This document shows, in pieces, positions 56,299-64,000 of a stretch of DNA of 64,000 bases. This stretch comes from Synechococcus sp. PCC 7335 (GTDB lineage Bacteria; Cyanobacteriota; Cyanobacteriia; Phormidesmidales; Phormidesmidaceae). Within the stretch, counting starts at the first letter, position 1. The number at the start of each line of letters is the position of its first letter. The translations under genes and the position numbers were made by a program. The stretch is taken from assembly GCF_000155595.1 (NCBI RefSeq), contig NZ_DS989904.1, forward strand, positions 2,101,243-2,165,242. The letters are read 5' to 3'. The notes under the pieces were generated by a model. It did not search any database. It saw only the letters and a list, made by a program, of their open reading frames with translations, and was not told the origin of the DNA.

Positions 56299-56503
56299 AG
56301 TTCGGGATAAGCAATCACCTGAAACTACTATTTGACAGGAGTTTCAGGTGATTGCTTTCAATCTTCAGTGTTGCGAGTTCTCAATAAGCTTCAGAAAACG
56401 AGAGAATTCTCAATTATTTGGGTTTATTGATACCTCACTGGTTGTAGCCTTTTGCTAGAAGCCCCTGAAGTCAATCAACTGAAGCAATTCCTTATCCCGA
56501 ACT
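56299..56503. mobile_element. MITE-like element with 13-bp terminal inverted repeats
   Basis: AGTTCGGGATAAG at 56299-56311 is exactly inverted at 56491-56503 (CTTATCCCGAACT); the match continues imperfectly inward (AAT and C at shared positions). The 205-bp element is too short to code for a transposase and has no open frame. Just inside the left end a perfect 15-bp inverted repeat (GCAATCACCTGAAAC and GTTTCAGGTGATTGC, 56311-56355) makes a hairpin. No clear target-site duplication was found. It may be a deletion derivative of an insertion sequence. Confidence 0.6.
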
Positions 56504-56708
56504 CAGGTTAGATAGTTATTCATTCATCCTGTACGTAGCGATTTGATAACTGACTGCCATACCTAGGCACCTGATATACCACCTGCGCTCTTAGTGAGGG
56601 CTTAGGAGATCACCTCAATTAGTCGCTGGTGGTAGGTGACTAAAAAAAACTGTAACCTCCTCAAAACTAGGAGCACTAGTAGAAGTATTCTTGACCATGG
56701 CCAACAGT

Positions 56709-56744
56709 ATTTCTATGTTTCTTGCTATTTCTATGTTTCTTGCT
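56709..56744. repeat. Perfect 18-bp tandem duplication
   Basis: ATTTCTATGTTTCTTGCT occurs twice head to tail in the non-coding region. Confidence 0.85.
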
Positions 56745-57436
56745 CAGCTCAAACTTACTAGCCTTTTCATTTAATGTCGTTCTAAAGCTAGCGAACGAAC
56801 GCAGGCAGCGCGTTCGACAGAGTAATTATACTTACAAAGGTGTTTTATAAAATATTCCACCTTCCACCAGGTATCGACTCTTGCCAGATACTGAACCGAA
56901 CAAGTACCGCTTGCTTGCTGCTTAATACTTTTCCTTAGTAAGAATGAATACCTACTAAATTAGTCTGACGCACGCTAAATTACTCAGCTTCAGATAACCC
57001 AGCTTCTCGTATGTTTAATATTCGGATGCGAGAATATAAAGCTATCATACTTTTAAAGCCTCATATAATACCCACAACAACAGATTGTCACCACGCGTAT
57101 AGAAAAGTATAAATTTTATATGAAGCTAAAATCTTCTCTTTATTACTTAGAACAGAATCAAGTTAAGTTATAGTCAGATTGATTTTCTTTGCGATATTAA
57201 AGCCCCGCAAAGAAAGTTAAGTTTGGAAGATAAGGCTTGTGAGCGTTGATTGACAGGACTTCATCGCTATTTCATCGCTAGATATGTGCTCTGTCGAGGA
57301 TAAATAGCCTTGAATTCTCATATTTCTTCCTTTACCATAAAAGTGCATCTTTTGTGATCAGAAACAGAGTGAATTGGTGAAATATTCGGTAAATATTGTT
57401 CCTGATAACTTATACTAATCTTTAATCTTCACAGGC

Positions 57437-57605
57437 TTAAAGATTTCAATATTCATACTCCCTTCACTTTCAGTTGAATAGAGGTACCATCGTTATGTTC
57501 TCGCTCGAGACAAGGCGTTAGTGTTTCTGGCTGTGCAATACAGTCAAAAACTATTAACACTGAGGCTGTAATCTTGCACTGAAAATCTACGTCATCAGAG
57601 CTGAC
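57437..57605 (+). repeat. Duplicated leader segment, copy 2
   Basis: Counterpart of 52547-52705. The shared order of short blocks, including ATCGTTAT followed about 90 bases later by the AGGCTGTA-TCTTGCACTG block, argues for common descent rather than chance. It may hold a promoter or a long 5' leader for the 58296 gene. Confidence 0.65.
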
Positions 57606-58295
57606 TTCACGGCCTTAGCTATTTGCTTTTGTCAGCTTATTAATGGCGTCTCACTGACATACATAGTGATAGATAGCTCTCATCTACTTAAAAATGTAGT
57701 CTGCATCAACAATGCCCTCGCATCTACCAGTAATATATCCCGTAATGCCTTTGGCGGATATACGTAGAAGATGATCGAAAACTCACGAAAAACAAGTAAT
57801 ACGCTGCGCTGAATATGAATTGACAGGGCTATCCAAGCGATAAGAATTAGTTAGAGGCCGACTATCTATAGTTTATCTCTGTCGTTGGGATTGCTGGCAA
57901 CTACGGCTATGCTTGCTTCTCTCACAGACAGTTCCACTAGCATAAGTTCTCAGTGATTATTCAACGCACGCTCCTATTGTTTTTTACCTCTCTATGGCAA
58001 CAGAAGACCTTCTTTTTGAGAAAGAAGGCTAGTTTCTTATCGGTGCGTCTTTAAAGCAATTCTACTGTGACTATGTTCCTTATTTGACTACTGGCTGCTG
58101 TTCAGCATACCTAAAGGTTGTGTTGCTCGGTACCTTTGGAGTGCCTAATTTAAGTGTGGTTGAGCACAATTTTTAAGTTCCATCCTTGAATCCGAGGATG
58201 GTCTACTCAGCTATCGCTTGTTTGCTGATTTTCAGTTGCTTTTTGCAGTTACTTCACATTCGTCTCATCAACTAACAACCTTTTTTGGAAATTTT

Positions 58296-61058
58296 ATGAG
58301 CAATCAAGTTCCTACCACAATTCAAGCTTCTCCTAAATTCTTGGATGGCTCCACTGGCATCCAGAGTTGGGAAGATGATGTCACGATAAATGCCTACTCC
58401 TTCAATGGCTCTGGTGCGCGAGTTAGCTACCGTAAAGCAGGTGGCTTTGGAATTGTTGGAGGCCGGTACGACAATCAAGTAGATTATGATGCAACCCAGG
58501 GCGCTGGTGAACGTTTAGAAATCAACTTTAGTGGAAACGTTAAGCAAGCAAGCTTGACGCTTGGCTGGGTATCTTCGCAACAGGATCCTACTAATTTGGG
58601 TGTTTGGAAAGCGTTTTCCACTGATGGCAGCTTGGTTGCCTCTGGAGCACTCGACTATTCGACAGCAACTAAGGTAGGCAAAACCAGCTATCAGTTGGCG
58701 ATCGCAACCAACAAAAAATTCGCCCGCTTGACGCTAGAAGCCACTGCCTCAACAGGTAATAAGGCTTTGAAAAATGACTCTGAGTTTAGCATTCAAGATA
58801 TGACCTACACCCGCCTAGATAAGACGCTCATGCAATCTATCACTGCTCCCAAAGTTTCCGCTCCTATTACCTTGCAAGCCACTGAGGCTTCTTTGGGAAA
58901 TGGCCTAGGGTATAAGATGTGGGGAGACGGTGTTAAGGTAGCCGGCTACAAAGCCGATGGATCTAAAGGTCGTACTACTGTGGGTTGGGGAGGCATCGCT
59001 GTTGCAGGCAACCGTTACGATAACCAGATTGATTATGATGCCCAGTCTGGAAAGAGTGAAGTACTTGAAGTTAACTTCAACGGCAGCGTGCGGGGTGTCA
59101 ATATTGCCCTAGGCCGCATGGAAACGAGCGAATGGCGAAATCTACCGGAAACGGGGAAATGGAAAGCTTATGATGTTAAGAAGAATTTAGTAGCTAGTGG
59201 AAAATTAGATCCACGCTCAAGCAAGAAGTTAGGAGATAATACCTACAGCTTTAAGATTGATTCTAATAAAGACATTGCAAGCCTAGAAATCCTTGCTACT
59301 GCCTACGGTAATGGCACCGGAACGGCTAGTAAAAGCAACAATTCTGATTTCAATCTGCAAAGTGTTACCTATTCGCGTGTTAAAGGTGTTAGTCCTTCTA
59401 AGCCATCTAAACCACCTGAAAGTTTGCCTAGTGCCGACGCTGATAGCGTCTCAACAAAGGCAAATCAAGGGATTAATATCGATGTCTTAGCAAATGACTC
59501 TTTCGGTGCTGACGGCCCTAGCAAGAACCAGTTTGTGATAGGTGATGCCTCGAATGGGACTGCCACTATTCGGAAAGGAGGCACTCCTGGAAATCCGTTA
59601 GATGATCTCATTCGATACGTTCCAAACAAAGGATTCACTGGAACAGACCGATTCAACTACACTATCGCCGATGCGAACGGTGACACTAGTACAGCTACTG
59701 TCAAAGTCAAGGTCACAAAGCCTTCAATTGTTGAACCGCCTATTTTCACTCCTGTTGAACCACCTATCAATAAACCTGCTAAACCGCCTGTTGTTAAACC
59801 ACCTGTTGTTACCGACAAGAAGCCGAATGCAGTTAATGATAGCCTTTCAACTAGTGAAGACAATGCGTTAGTGCTAAAAGCCAAGGATCTACTAAGCAAC
59901 GATACGCTAGGTGATGGACCGACAACACTGACCTCTGTGGCGAACAACAGCAACAAGGGCGGCAAAATTTCCAAGAACAGCAACGGCACTTATACCTACA
60001 CTCCTAAAGCAAACTTCTTCGGTCAAGACAGCTTTAGCTACAGCATCAAGGACGCTGATGGCGATACCAGTAGCGCGACTGTGAAAGTCAACGTTAAGGG
60101 AGTTAATGATCAGCCGAAAGCTGTTAAAGATAGTGCATCAGTGGACGCTGGAAAGAGCGTGAATATTGATGTATTGAGAAATGATAGCTTTGGCGGTGAC
60201 GGAGCTGGGGGTCTTGTCACTGTTGGCTCAGCAGATCACGGTAGTGTGAGTATCAAAACTCAGGGAACGTCTAATCCTAACGACGATGTCATTCGCTATG
60301 TCGCAGATAAAAACTTTGGCGGCACTGATACATTTGATTACACAATTAGAGATGCTAACGGAGACAAAAGTACTGCTACCGTCAACGTCAAAGTGAAGGC
60401 ACCTGTTGTCGCTCCTAAGCCACCTGTTGTCGTTCCTAAGGAACCTAACGATCTAGTTGGTAAGCGCGTTAACCTTTCCGCCAATAAAAATGTTATCGGT
60501 TCTAACCTTTGGGGTGGCAGTGTCCGGCTCTCAGCGATTGGATTGAATGGGTCTGGTGCGAAAGTTGTCTACGATACTCAGTTTGCTGACAAAGGGTTTG
60601 GGGTCTCTAGTACCAACGATCGGTGGAGTCAAATCGACTACTATGCAAAAAATGGTAGTTTGAGGGGCGTTAGCGAAAAGTTAAGACTAAAGTTTGACAC
60701 ATTGGTTGACAACGTTGAACTGAAAGTAGGCATGCTGGGTTTCAACGAAGGAAAGAACGGTAACGATGAAACCGGCAAGTGGACAGCGTATGGTGCCGGT
60801 GGAAAGAAGATAGGCGATGGTTTGATCGGTCCTGAACTCAGCACTTTGGGCAAGGATAAGAAGTTTAACGGTAGCTATGGCTCTTACCCGATTGAGATTG
60901 ATACGTCAAAGCCAATTGCTGAGCTAGTCATAGAAGCAACTGGCTTTGGCTATGGACAAGGATCTCCTATTGGTAAAAGCTATGGCGAAAATAACTCTGA
61001 CTTTAATGTCATGGGTATTAGCTTCGATACGCTTCCCAATACACAAGGTGGTTTTTAG
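58296..61058 (+). CDS. Large repeat-domain protein B (paralogue of 53269-55584)
   Basis: 920 residues from the ATG at 58296. Start choice rests on the alignment with protein A (MSNQVPTTIQASPKF against MPTQIPTMLKASPNV) and on the shared ACAACCTTT sequence just upstream. Layout: novel domain copies at about 1-178 and 188-365, an Ig-like repeat at 378-473, a proline-rich linker (474-508, KPPVVKPPVV), Ig-like repeats at 510-602 and 606-700, a second proline linker, and domain copy 3 at 720-920. The tail LPNTQGGF matches protein A. It has one more Ig repeat and the linkers that A lacks. No Sec signal peptide; possibly exported by type I secretion. The function is unknown, but repeat architecture suggests a surface adhesin or matrix protein. 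Confidence 0.82.
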   Translation: MSNQVPTTIQASPKFLDGSTGIQSWEDDVTINAYSFNGSGARVSYRKAGGFGIVGGRYDNQVDYDATQGAGERLEINFSGNVKQASLTLGWVSSQQDPTNLGVWKAFSTDGSLVASGALDYSTATKVGKTSYQLAIATNKKFARLTLEATASTGNKALKNDSEFSIQDMTYTRLDKTLMQSITAPKVSAPITLQATEASLGNGLGYKMWGDGVKVAGYKADGSKGRTTVGWGGIAVAGNRYDNQIDYDAQSGKSEVLEVNFNGSVRGVNIALGRMETSEWRNLPETGKWKAYDVKKNLVASGKLDPRSSKKLGDNTYSFKIDSNKDIASLEILATAYGNGTGTASKSNNSDFNLQSVTYSRVKGVSPSKPSKPPESLPSADADSVSTKANQGINIDVLANDSFGADGPSKNQFVIGDASNGTATIRKGGTPGNPLDDLIRYVPNKGFTGTDRFNYTIADANGDTSTATVKVKVTKPSIVEPPIFTPVEPPINKPAKPPVVKPPVVTDKKPNAVNDSLSTSEDNALVLKAKDLLSNDTLGDGPTTLTSVANNSNKGGKISKNSNGTYTYTPKANFFGQDSFSYSIKDADGDTSSATVKVNVKGVNDQPKAVKDSASVDAGKSVNIDVLRNDSFGGDGAGGLVTVGSADHGSVSIKTQGTSNPNDDVIRYVADKNFGGTDTFDYTIRDANGDKSTATVNVKVKAPVVAPKPPVVVPKEPNDLVGKRVNLSANKNVIGSNLWGGSVRLSAIGLNGSGAKVVYDTQFADKGFGVSSTNDRWSQIDYYAKNGSLRGVSEKLRLKFDTLVDNVELKVGMLGFNEGKNGNDETGKWTAYGAGGKKIGDGLIGPELSTLGKDKKFNGSYGSYPIEIDTSKPIAELVIEATGFGYGQGSPIGKSYGENNSDFNVMGISFDTLPNTQGGF

Positions 61059-61217
61059 TCGCTGACGTCGGTTCGTAGCCGTCACATAGGTGGATGAAAC
61101 TATGATGGCGATAGGCAGTTGTCTTTAGCTGTTTTTGAATGCAGCAATGTGCAGATGTGAATGTGCAAATGTACTTGTAGACGAGCCATAGTCCATTAAT
61201 AGTTCATACAATCCACC

Positions 61218-61257
61218 AAAAATTCCTGCCGTGAAAGAACTCACGGTAGGAATTTTT
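61218..61257 (+). terminator. Bidirectional terminator between convergent surface-protein genes
   Basis: AAAAATTCCTGCCGTGA pairs with TCACGGTAGGAATTTTT (17 bp, one G-U) around a 6-base loop and continues into T. The A run on the left makes it work for the minus strand as well. It lies 160 bases after the plus-strand stop codon. Confidence 0.9.
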
Positions 61258-61285
61258 TTATAGTTTCTGTGCTCCAGGCAAATAC

Positions 61286-61326
61286 AACCATAGTGATTTC
61301 AACGGCAGTATTGAGATCACTATGGT
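61286..61326. other. Perfect 12-bp inverted repeat before the minus-strand stop
   Basis: AACCATAGTGAT (61286-61297) is inverted at 61315-61326 with a 17-base loop. It is 6 bases downstream of the stop codon of the minus-strand gene. No T tract follows on that strand, so it may stabilise the mRNA end ahead of the stronger terminator. Confidence 0.6.
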
Positions 61327-61332
61327 TGCGGT

Positions 61333-64000
61333 TTAAAGAGCTTTGGCAATTAGGTTGTCAAGGTTGAGCTCTTGGGTGATGGTGTCCGTCTCGCTAGTGG
61401 CAATGCGATCGCCTAAGAACCTGACTGCCGTCACACTCTGCCAACCTTCTCCACTGAGTAGCGCTGTCTCGAACGTATCTAAGCTCGTTGCAGGACCAAA
61501 GCGCTGACTAATCTCACCCCCGTCAGCTAGCGTACCCACAACGGTGAAGCCCGCGTTGACATCACCGTTGAAGTGCAGACCGCTGGTGTAGTCGAAGCGT
61601 TCGAAGCTAAAGGCTGAGCCATCGGCACGAGTCAGGACAAAGTTAATCTGCACACCGTTACCACCGACGTTGTGCTGGGTTAGGAACGCTGGGGTGCCGG
61701 GCTGATGGAAGTGAGCGCTAGGACCACCGGTAGCAGTGGCATCGAAGACGAAGCCGTTCTCGAGGACTCGGCGCGGCTTGTTCTCGACTAGTTCAACCGT
61801 ATAGCTGCTGAGGTCTAGACCGTCGTTGATTAGTGGCTCAGCTTCTGTAATCACAGCCGCAGTATCTGCCTCGGTGTTAGCGCCATCGGTGATCGCAGTA
61901 GACTGACTATTGCTTACCCCGAAATACTTACCCTGAAGGTAGGATTCTACCTGCTGCCGTTCAGTTTCAGACAGTGCTCGGTCGTAGATGAGCAGCGCAG
62001 CAACTTCCATATCAACAAAAGGCGTACCATCAAGTTCTCCGCCAATCACGAGCCCATTACCATTAGCTACATCAGTTGCGTAGGTATGTATTCGCGTATC
62101 GATTAGACTGCCATTCTTGTAGTGGTTAAGTGTGTTGCCGTCATACACCACTTCTTGGAGTAGCCAGCCGTCACCAGTACCAGTAACGTTGCTGTCAAAG
62201 TCATTCATACCTCCCCAACCTTGAACCATCAACGTACCATCACTATCTGTAACAGCACCGAAGGCTCGATTACGGCGGTTGTCGCCATAGGTTGCGCCAC
62301 CAATACCGTTGCCGTTGTATTTAGTTACCAGAAACAGACTACGCTCTGCATTACCTTCGGGGAGATCATTGAGTGAGAGTACTCTGGCCAACTTGTCTTG
62401 ACTGCCGTCAAGCTTAATTACGCTGTGACCATTAAGTGCGTTTGTTTCGAGCATCGGGTCACCAAAGCCGATAAGATCGTTGCCAGATCCGGACTGATCG
62501 GCCCAGCCGGTGACAACGCCGCTGCTGTCGGTAGTAACTCCAATGGCGCTATCTAGATGGACGACTAGCCCGCTGACTGGAAGATTGCTATTGGTTACCT
62601 CGACCGTGACATTAGCTGTACTCGTGTCACCATCCGCATCTGTGATGGTATAAGCAAAGCTATCTTGACCGACAAATCCTTCATCTGGCACATAGTCAAT
62701 CGTGTCATCAACAGGATTATTGGGTGTGCCACCATCATTTAGGGTAGCTGTCCCATTGGCTGCCAGAGTGCTCAGTGTGATCGCATTAGTCCCTGGGCCA
62801 TCAGTTCCGAAGCTATCGTCACTCAGTACGTTGATATTAACGGCGCCACCGGTATCCACGACAGCCGTGTCATCGCCGGCAACTGGCTGACCATTAACAG
62901 AACCAAAGTATTTGTCTTGAAGATAGCCTTCTACCTGCTGACGCTCGGTATCAGAGAGTGCACGGTCATATATCAAGACCTCAGCAATGTTCATATCAAC
63001 AAAAGGCGTACCGTCTAGCTCAGAGCCGATGAATAGTCCTTCACCGTTAGCAACGTCTGTTCTATAAGTATGTACCTGTGAGTCAATCAGCATACCGTCC
63101 TTGTAGTGGCTCATGACGCCGTTGTCATGTATGACCTCCTGCATCAGCCAACCACTGCCGGTCCCTGCAACACCGCTATCAAAATCGTTGCTAGTGCCCC
63201 AACCTTGAACGCCTAAGCTACCGTCAGAATCAACAATTGCTCCAAAGGCGCGATTCTTTCGGTTGTCACCATAAGTTACACCGCCATATCCAAAGCCGTC
63301 ATACTTAGCAATGATAAACAGGCTGCGGTTAGCGTTCTCAGTTGGCAAGCCGTTAAGATTCAACAACCGAGTGAGCGTATCACCAGATCCGTCAAGTTCA
63401 ATAACGTCACGTCCGTTTAGGGCACCCGTTAATAGCGTAGGATTACCTGAGCCTAGAACATCATTACCGAGGCCGGACTGATCGCTCCATTGGGTAACGA
63501 CGCCGTTACCGTCGGTTGTTACCCCAGTGCCCGCATCTAAGCGAACAACAAGTCCACCTAAGGGAAGACTACTACTTTTAACAACGTTTACTGATACCGT
63601 TGCTGTACTACTATCGCCGTCCGCATCTGTGATGACATAGTCAAAAGTATCTTGGCCAATAAAGCCATTAGCTGGTGTGTAGGTATAGGTTCCGTCGGCA
63701 TTGTCGACAATCGCTCCACCGCTGACACTTGCAGTATCGACAGCAGTGATGGTTGTTGGTGCATCACCTAAATCATCATTGCTGAGCAAGTCAACTGCGT
63801 TCAACACGACAGCTACATCCTGCTCTGTAGTCGCGCTGTCAGCAACCGCTAGGGGCTGATTGTCTATAGTCTCTTTCACTTCTACTGTGACAGTAGCGAC
63901 ACTGATATCGCCGTTTGCATCTGTAATCACATAGTTAAAAGTATCAGTGCCGATAAACCCTGCTGCTGGGGTGTAGGTAAGCGTGCCATCGGCGTTGTCA
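61333..64000 (-). CDS. Large Ig-like/LamG-like surface protein, N-terminus outside the window
   Basis: At least 888 codons; the frame is open to the right edge, where codons read DNADGTLTYTPAAGFIGTD, the middle of another Ig repeat, so the ATG at 63930 is not a true start. From the edge inward: a cadherin-like Ig repeat, a second (about 63870-63575), a LamG/ConA-like module (63570-62900), an Ig repeat (62895-62600), a second LamG-like module (62590-61905), and a C-terminal domain (61880-61336) with HFHQPGTPAFLTQHNVGG and RFDYTSGLHFNGDVNAG. The DADGDTSTA strand ends are typical VCBS/cadherin-like repeats. The LamG modules closely resemble the one in the 1352-residue protein. It is probably a calcium-stabilised adhesin. 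The C-terminal domain is richer in GC than the rest. Confidence 0.85.
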   Translation of the reverse strand, partial: DNADGTLTYTPAAGFIGTDTFNYVITDANGDISVATVTVEVKETIDNQPLAVADSATTEQDVAVVLNAVDLLSNDDLGDAPTTITAVDTASVSGGAIVDNADGTYTYTPANGFIGQDTFDYVITDADGDSSTATVSVNVVKSSSLPLGGLVVRLDAGTGVTTDGNGVVTQWSDQSGLGNDVLGSGNPTLLTGALNGRDVIELDGSGDTLTRLLNLNGLPTENANRSLFIIAKYDGFGYGGVTYGDNRKNRAFGAIVDSDGSLGVQGWGTSNDFDSGVAGTGSGWLMQEVIHDNGVMSHYKDGMLIDSQVHTYRTDVANGEGLFIGSELDGTPFVDMNIAEVLIYDRALSDTERQQVEGYLQDKYFGSVNGQPVAGDDTAVVDTGGAVNINVLSDDSFGTDGPGTNAITLSTLAANGTATLNDGGTPNNPVDDTIDYVPDEGFVGQDSFAYTITDADGDTSTANVTVEVTNSNLPVSGLVVHLDSAIGVTTDSSGVVTGWADQSGSGNDLIGFGDPMLETNALNGHSVIKLDGSQDKLARVLSLNDLPEGNAERSLFLVTKYNGNGIGGATYGDNRRNRAFGAVTDSDGTLMVQGWGGMNDFDSNVTGTGDGWLLQEVVYDGNTLNHYKNGSLIDTRIHTYATDVANGNGLVIGGELDGTPFVDMEVAALLIYDRALSETERQQVESYLQGKYFGVSNSQSTAITDGANTEADTAAVITEAEPLINDGLDLSSYTVELVENKPRRVLENGFVFDATATGGPSAHFHQPGTPAFLTQHNVGGNGVQINFVLTRADGSAFSFERFDYTSGLHFNGDVNAGFTVVGTLADGGEISQRFGPATSLDTFETALLSGEGWQSVTAVRFLGDRIATSETDTITQELNLDNLIAKAL

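Larger units (their letters stand above)
55585..58295. other. 2.7-kb apparently non-coding region
   Basis: No open frame with protein-like features on either strand and no recognised RNA gene. It holds a MITE-like element (56299-56503), an 18-bp tandem duplication (56709-56744) and the second leader copy (57437-57605). Stop codons are dense in all frames. Several short stems are present, for example AAAGCATG...CATGCTTT near 55645-55701 and CGAACGC...GCGTTCG at 56796-56816, none with a convincing T tract. Confidence 0.65.

Noticed and set aside
40950-64000. RTX calcium-binding nonapeptides (GGxGxDxUx) in the large proteins
   Set aside because: The glycine- and aspartate-rich motifs are FG-GAP loops and Ig-strand ends; no run of RTX nonapeptides is present, so calling them RTX toxins would be wrong.

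Overview
The window comes from a cyanobacterium. Evidence is the HIP1 octamer GCGATCGC scattered through many genes, a cyanobacterial-type ClpC, several small families I know mainly from cyanobacteria (DUF1830, DUF4079, a DUF6761-like protein), a BolA/CGFS-glutaredoxin pair and cobyrinate diamide synthase. Genus cannot be fixed from this sequence. Product names rest on motif recognition by eye; no database search was run.

Layout. Positions 1-826 hold the 3' end of a 23S rRNA gene, a complete 5S gene and a strong terminator. Positions 0.9-29.2 kb are ordinary chromosomal housekeeping genes on both strands: an SSB-like protein, a carotene-desaturase-like flavoprotein, ClpC, an uncharacterised ABC-ATPase, a TPR protein, CobB/CbiA, a TIGR01777 epimerase, a NDUFAF7-like methyltransferase, PcrA/UvrD, TadA, BolA+GrxD, an OmpR-type regulator with a degenerate receiver, an ABC ATPase with a membrane partner, a radical SAM enzyme, a DICT/HD-like protein and a pentapeptide-repeat protein.

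Positions 30.0-52.0 kb form one long same-strand block that looks like a sulfated exopolysaccharide locus: three GT4 and two GT2 glycosyltransferases, a Wzc/GumC-like chain-length protein whose Walker A motif is ruined, an MsbA-like ABC exporter, an O-antigen-ligase/Wzy-like polymerase and four sulfotransferases. Two FG-GAP/ASPIC-UnbV proteins, one a 1352-residue mosaic, sit in the middle. No Wzx flippase, Wza porin or initiating phosphoglycosyltransferase is visible, so the locus is either incomplete in the window or works through the ABC exporter.

Positions 52.0-64.0 kb are gene-sparse and devoted to large, probably surface or exported proteins. Two tandem paralogues (53269-55584 and 58296-61058) each carry three copies of an unrecognised 165-200 residue domain around cadherin-like Ig repeats, end in the same TQGGF tail, and are preceded by related long leaders. 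They are separated by 2.7 kb of apparently non-coding DNA that contains a 205-bp MITE-like element. A convergent third protein, open at the right edge, alternates Ig-like and LamG-like domains and shares its LamG module with the 1352-residue protein in the polysaccharide locus. The 30-64 kb part therefore reads as a cell-surface region: a sulfated glycan plus large repeat proteins that could bind it. That functional link is inference from proximity and shared domains.
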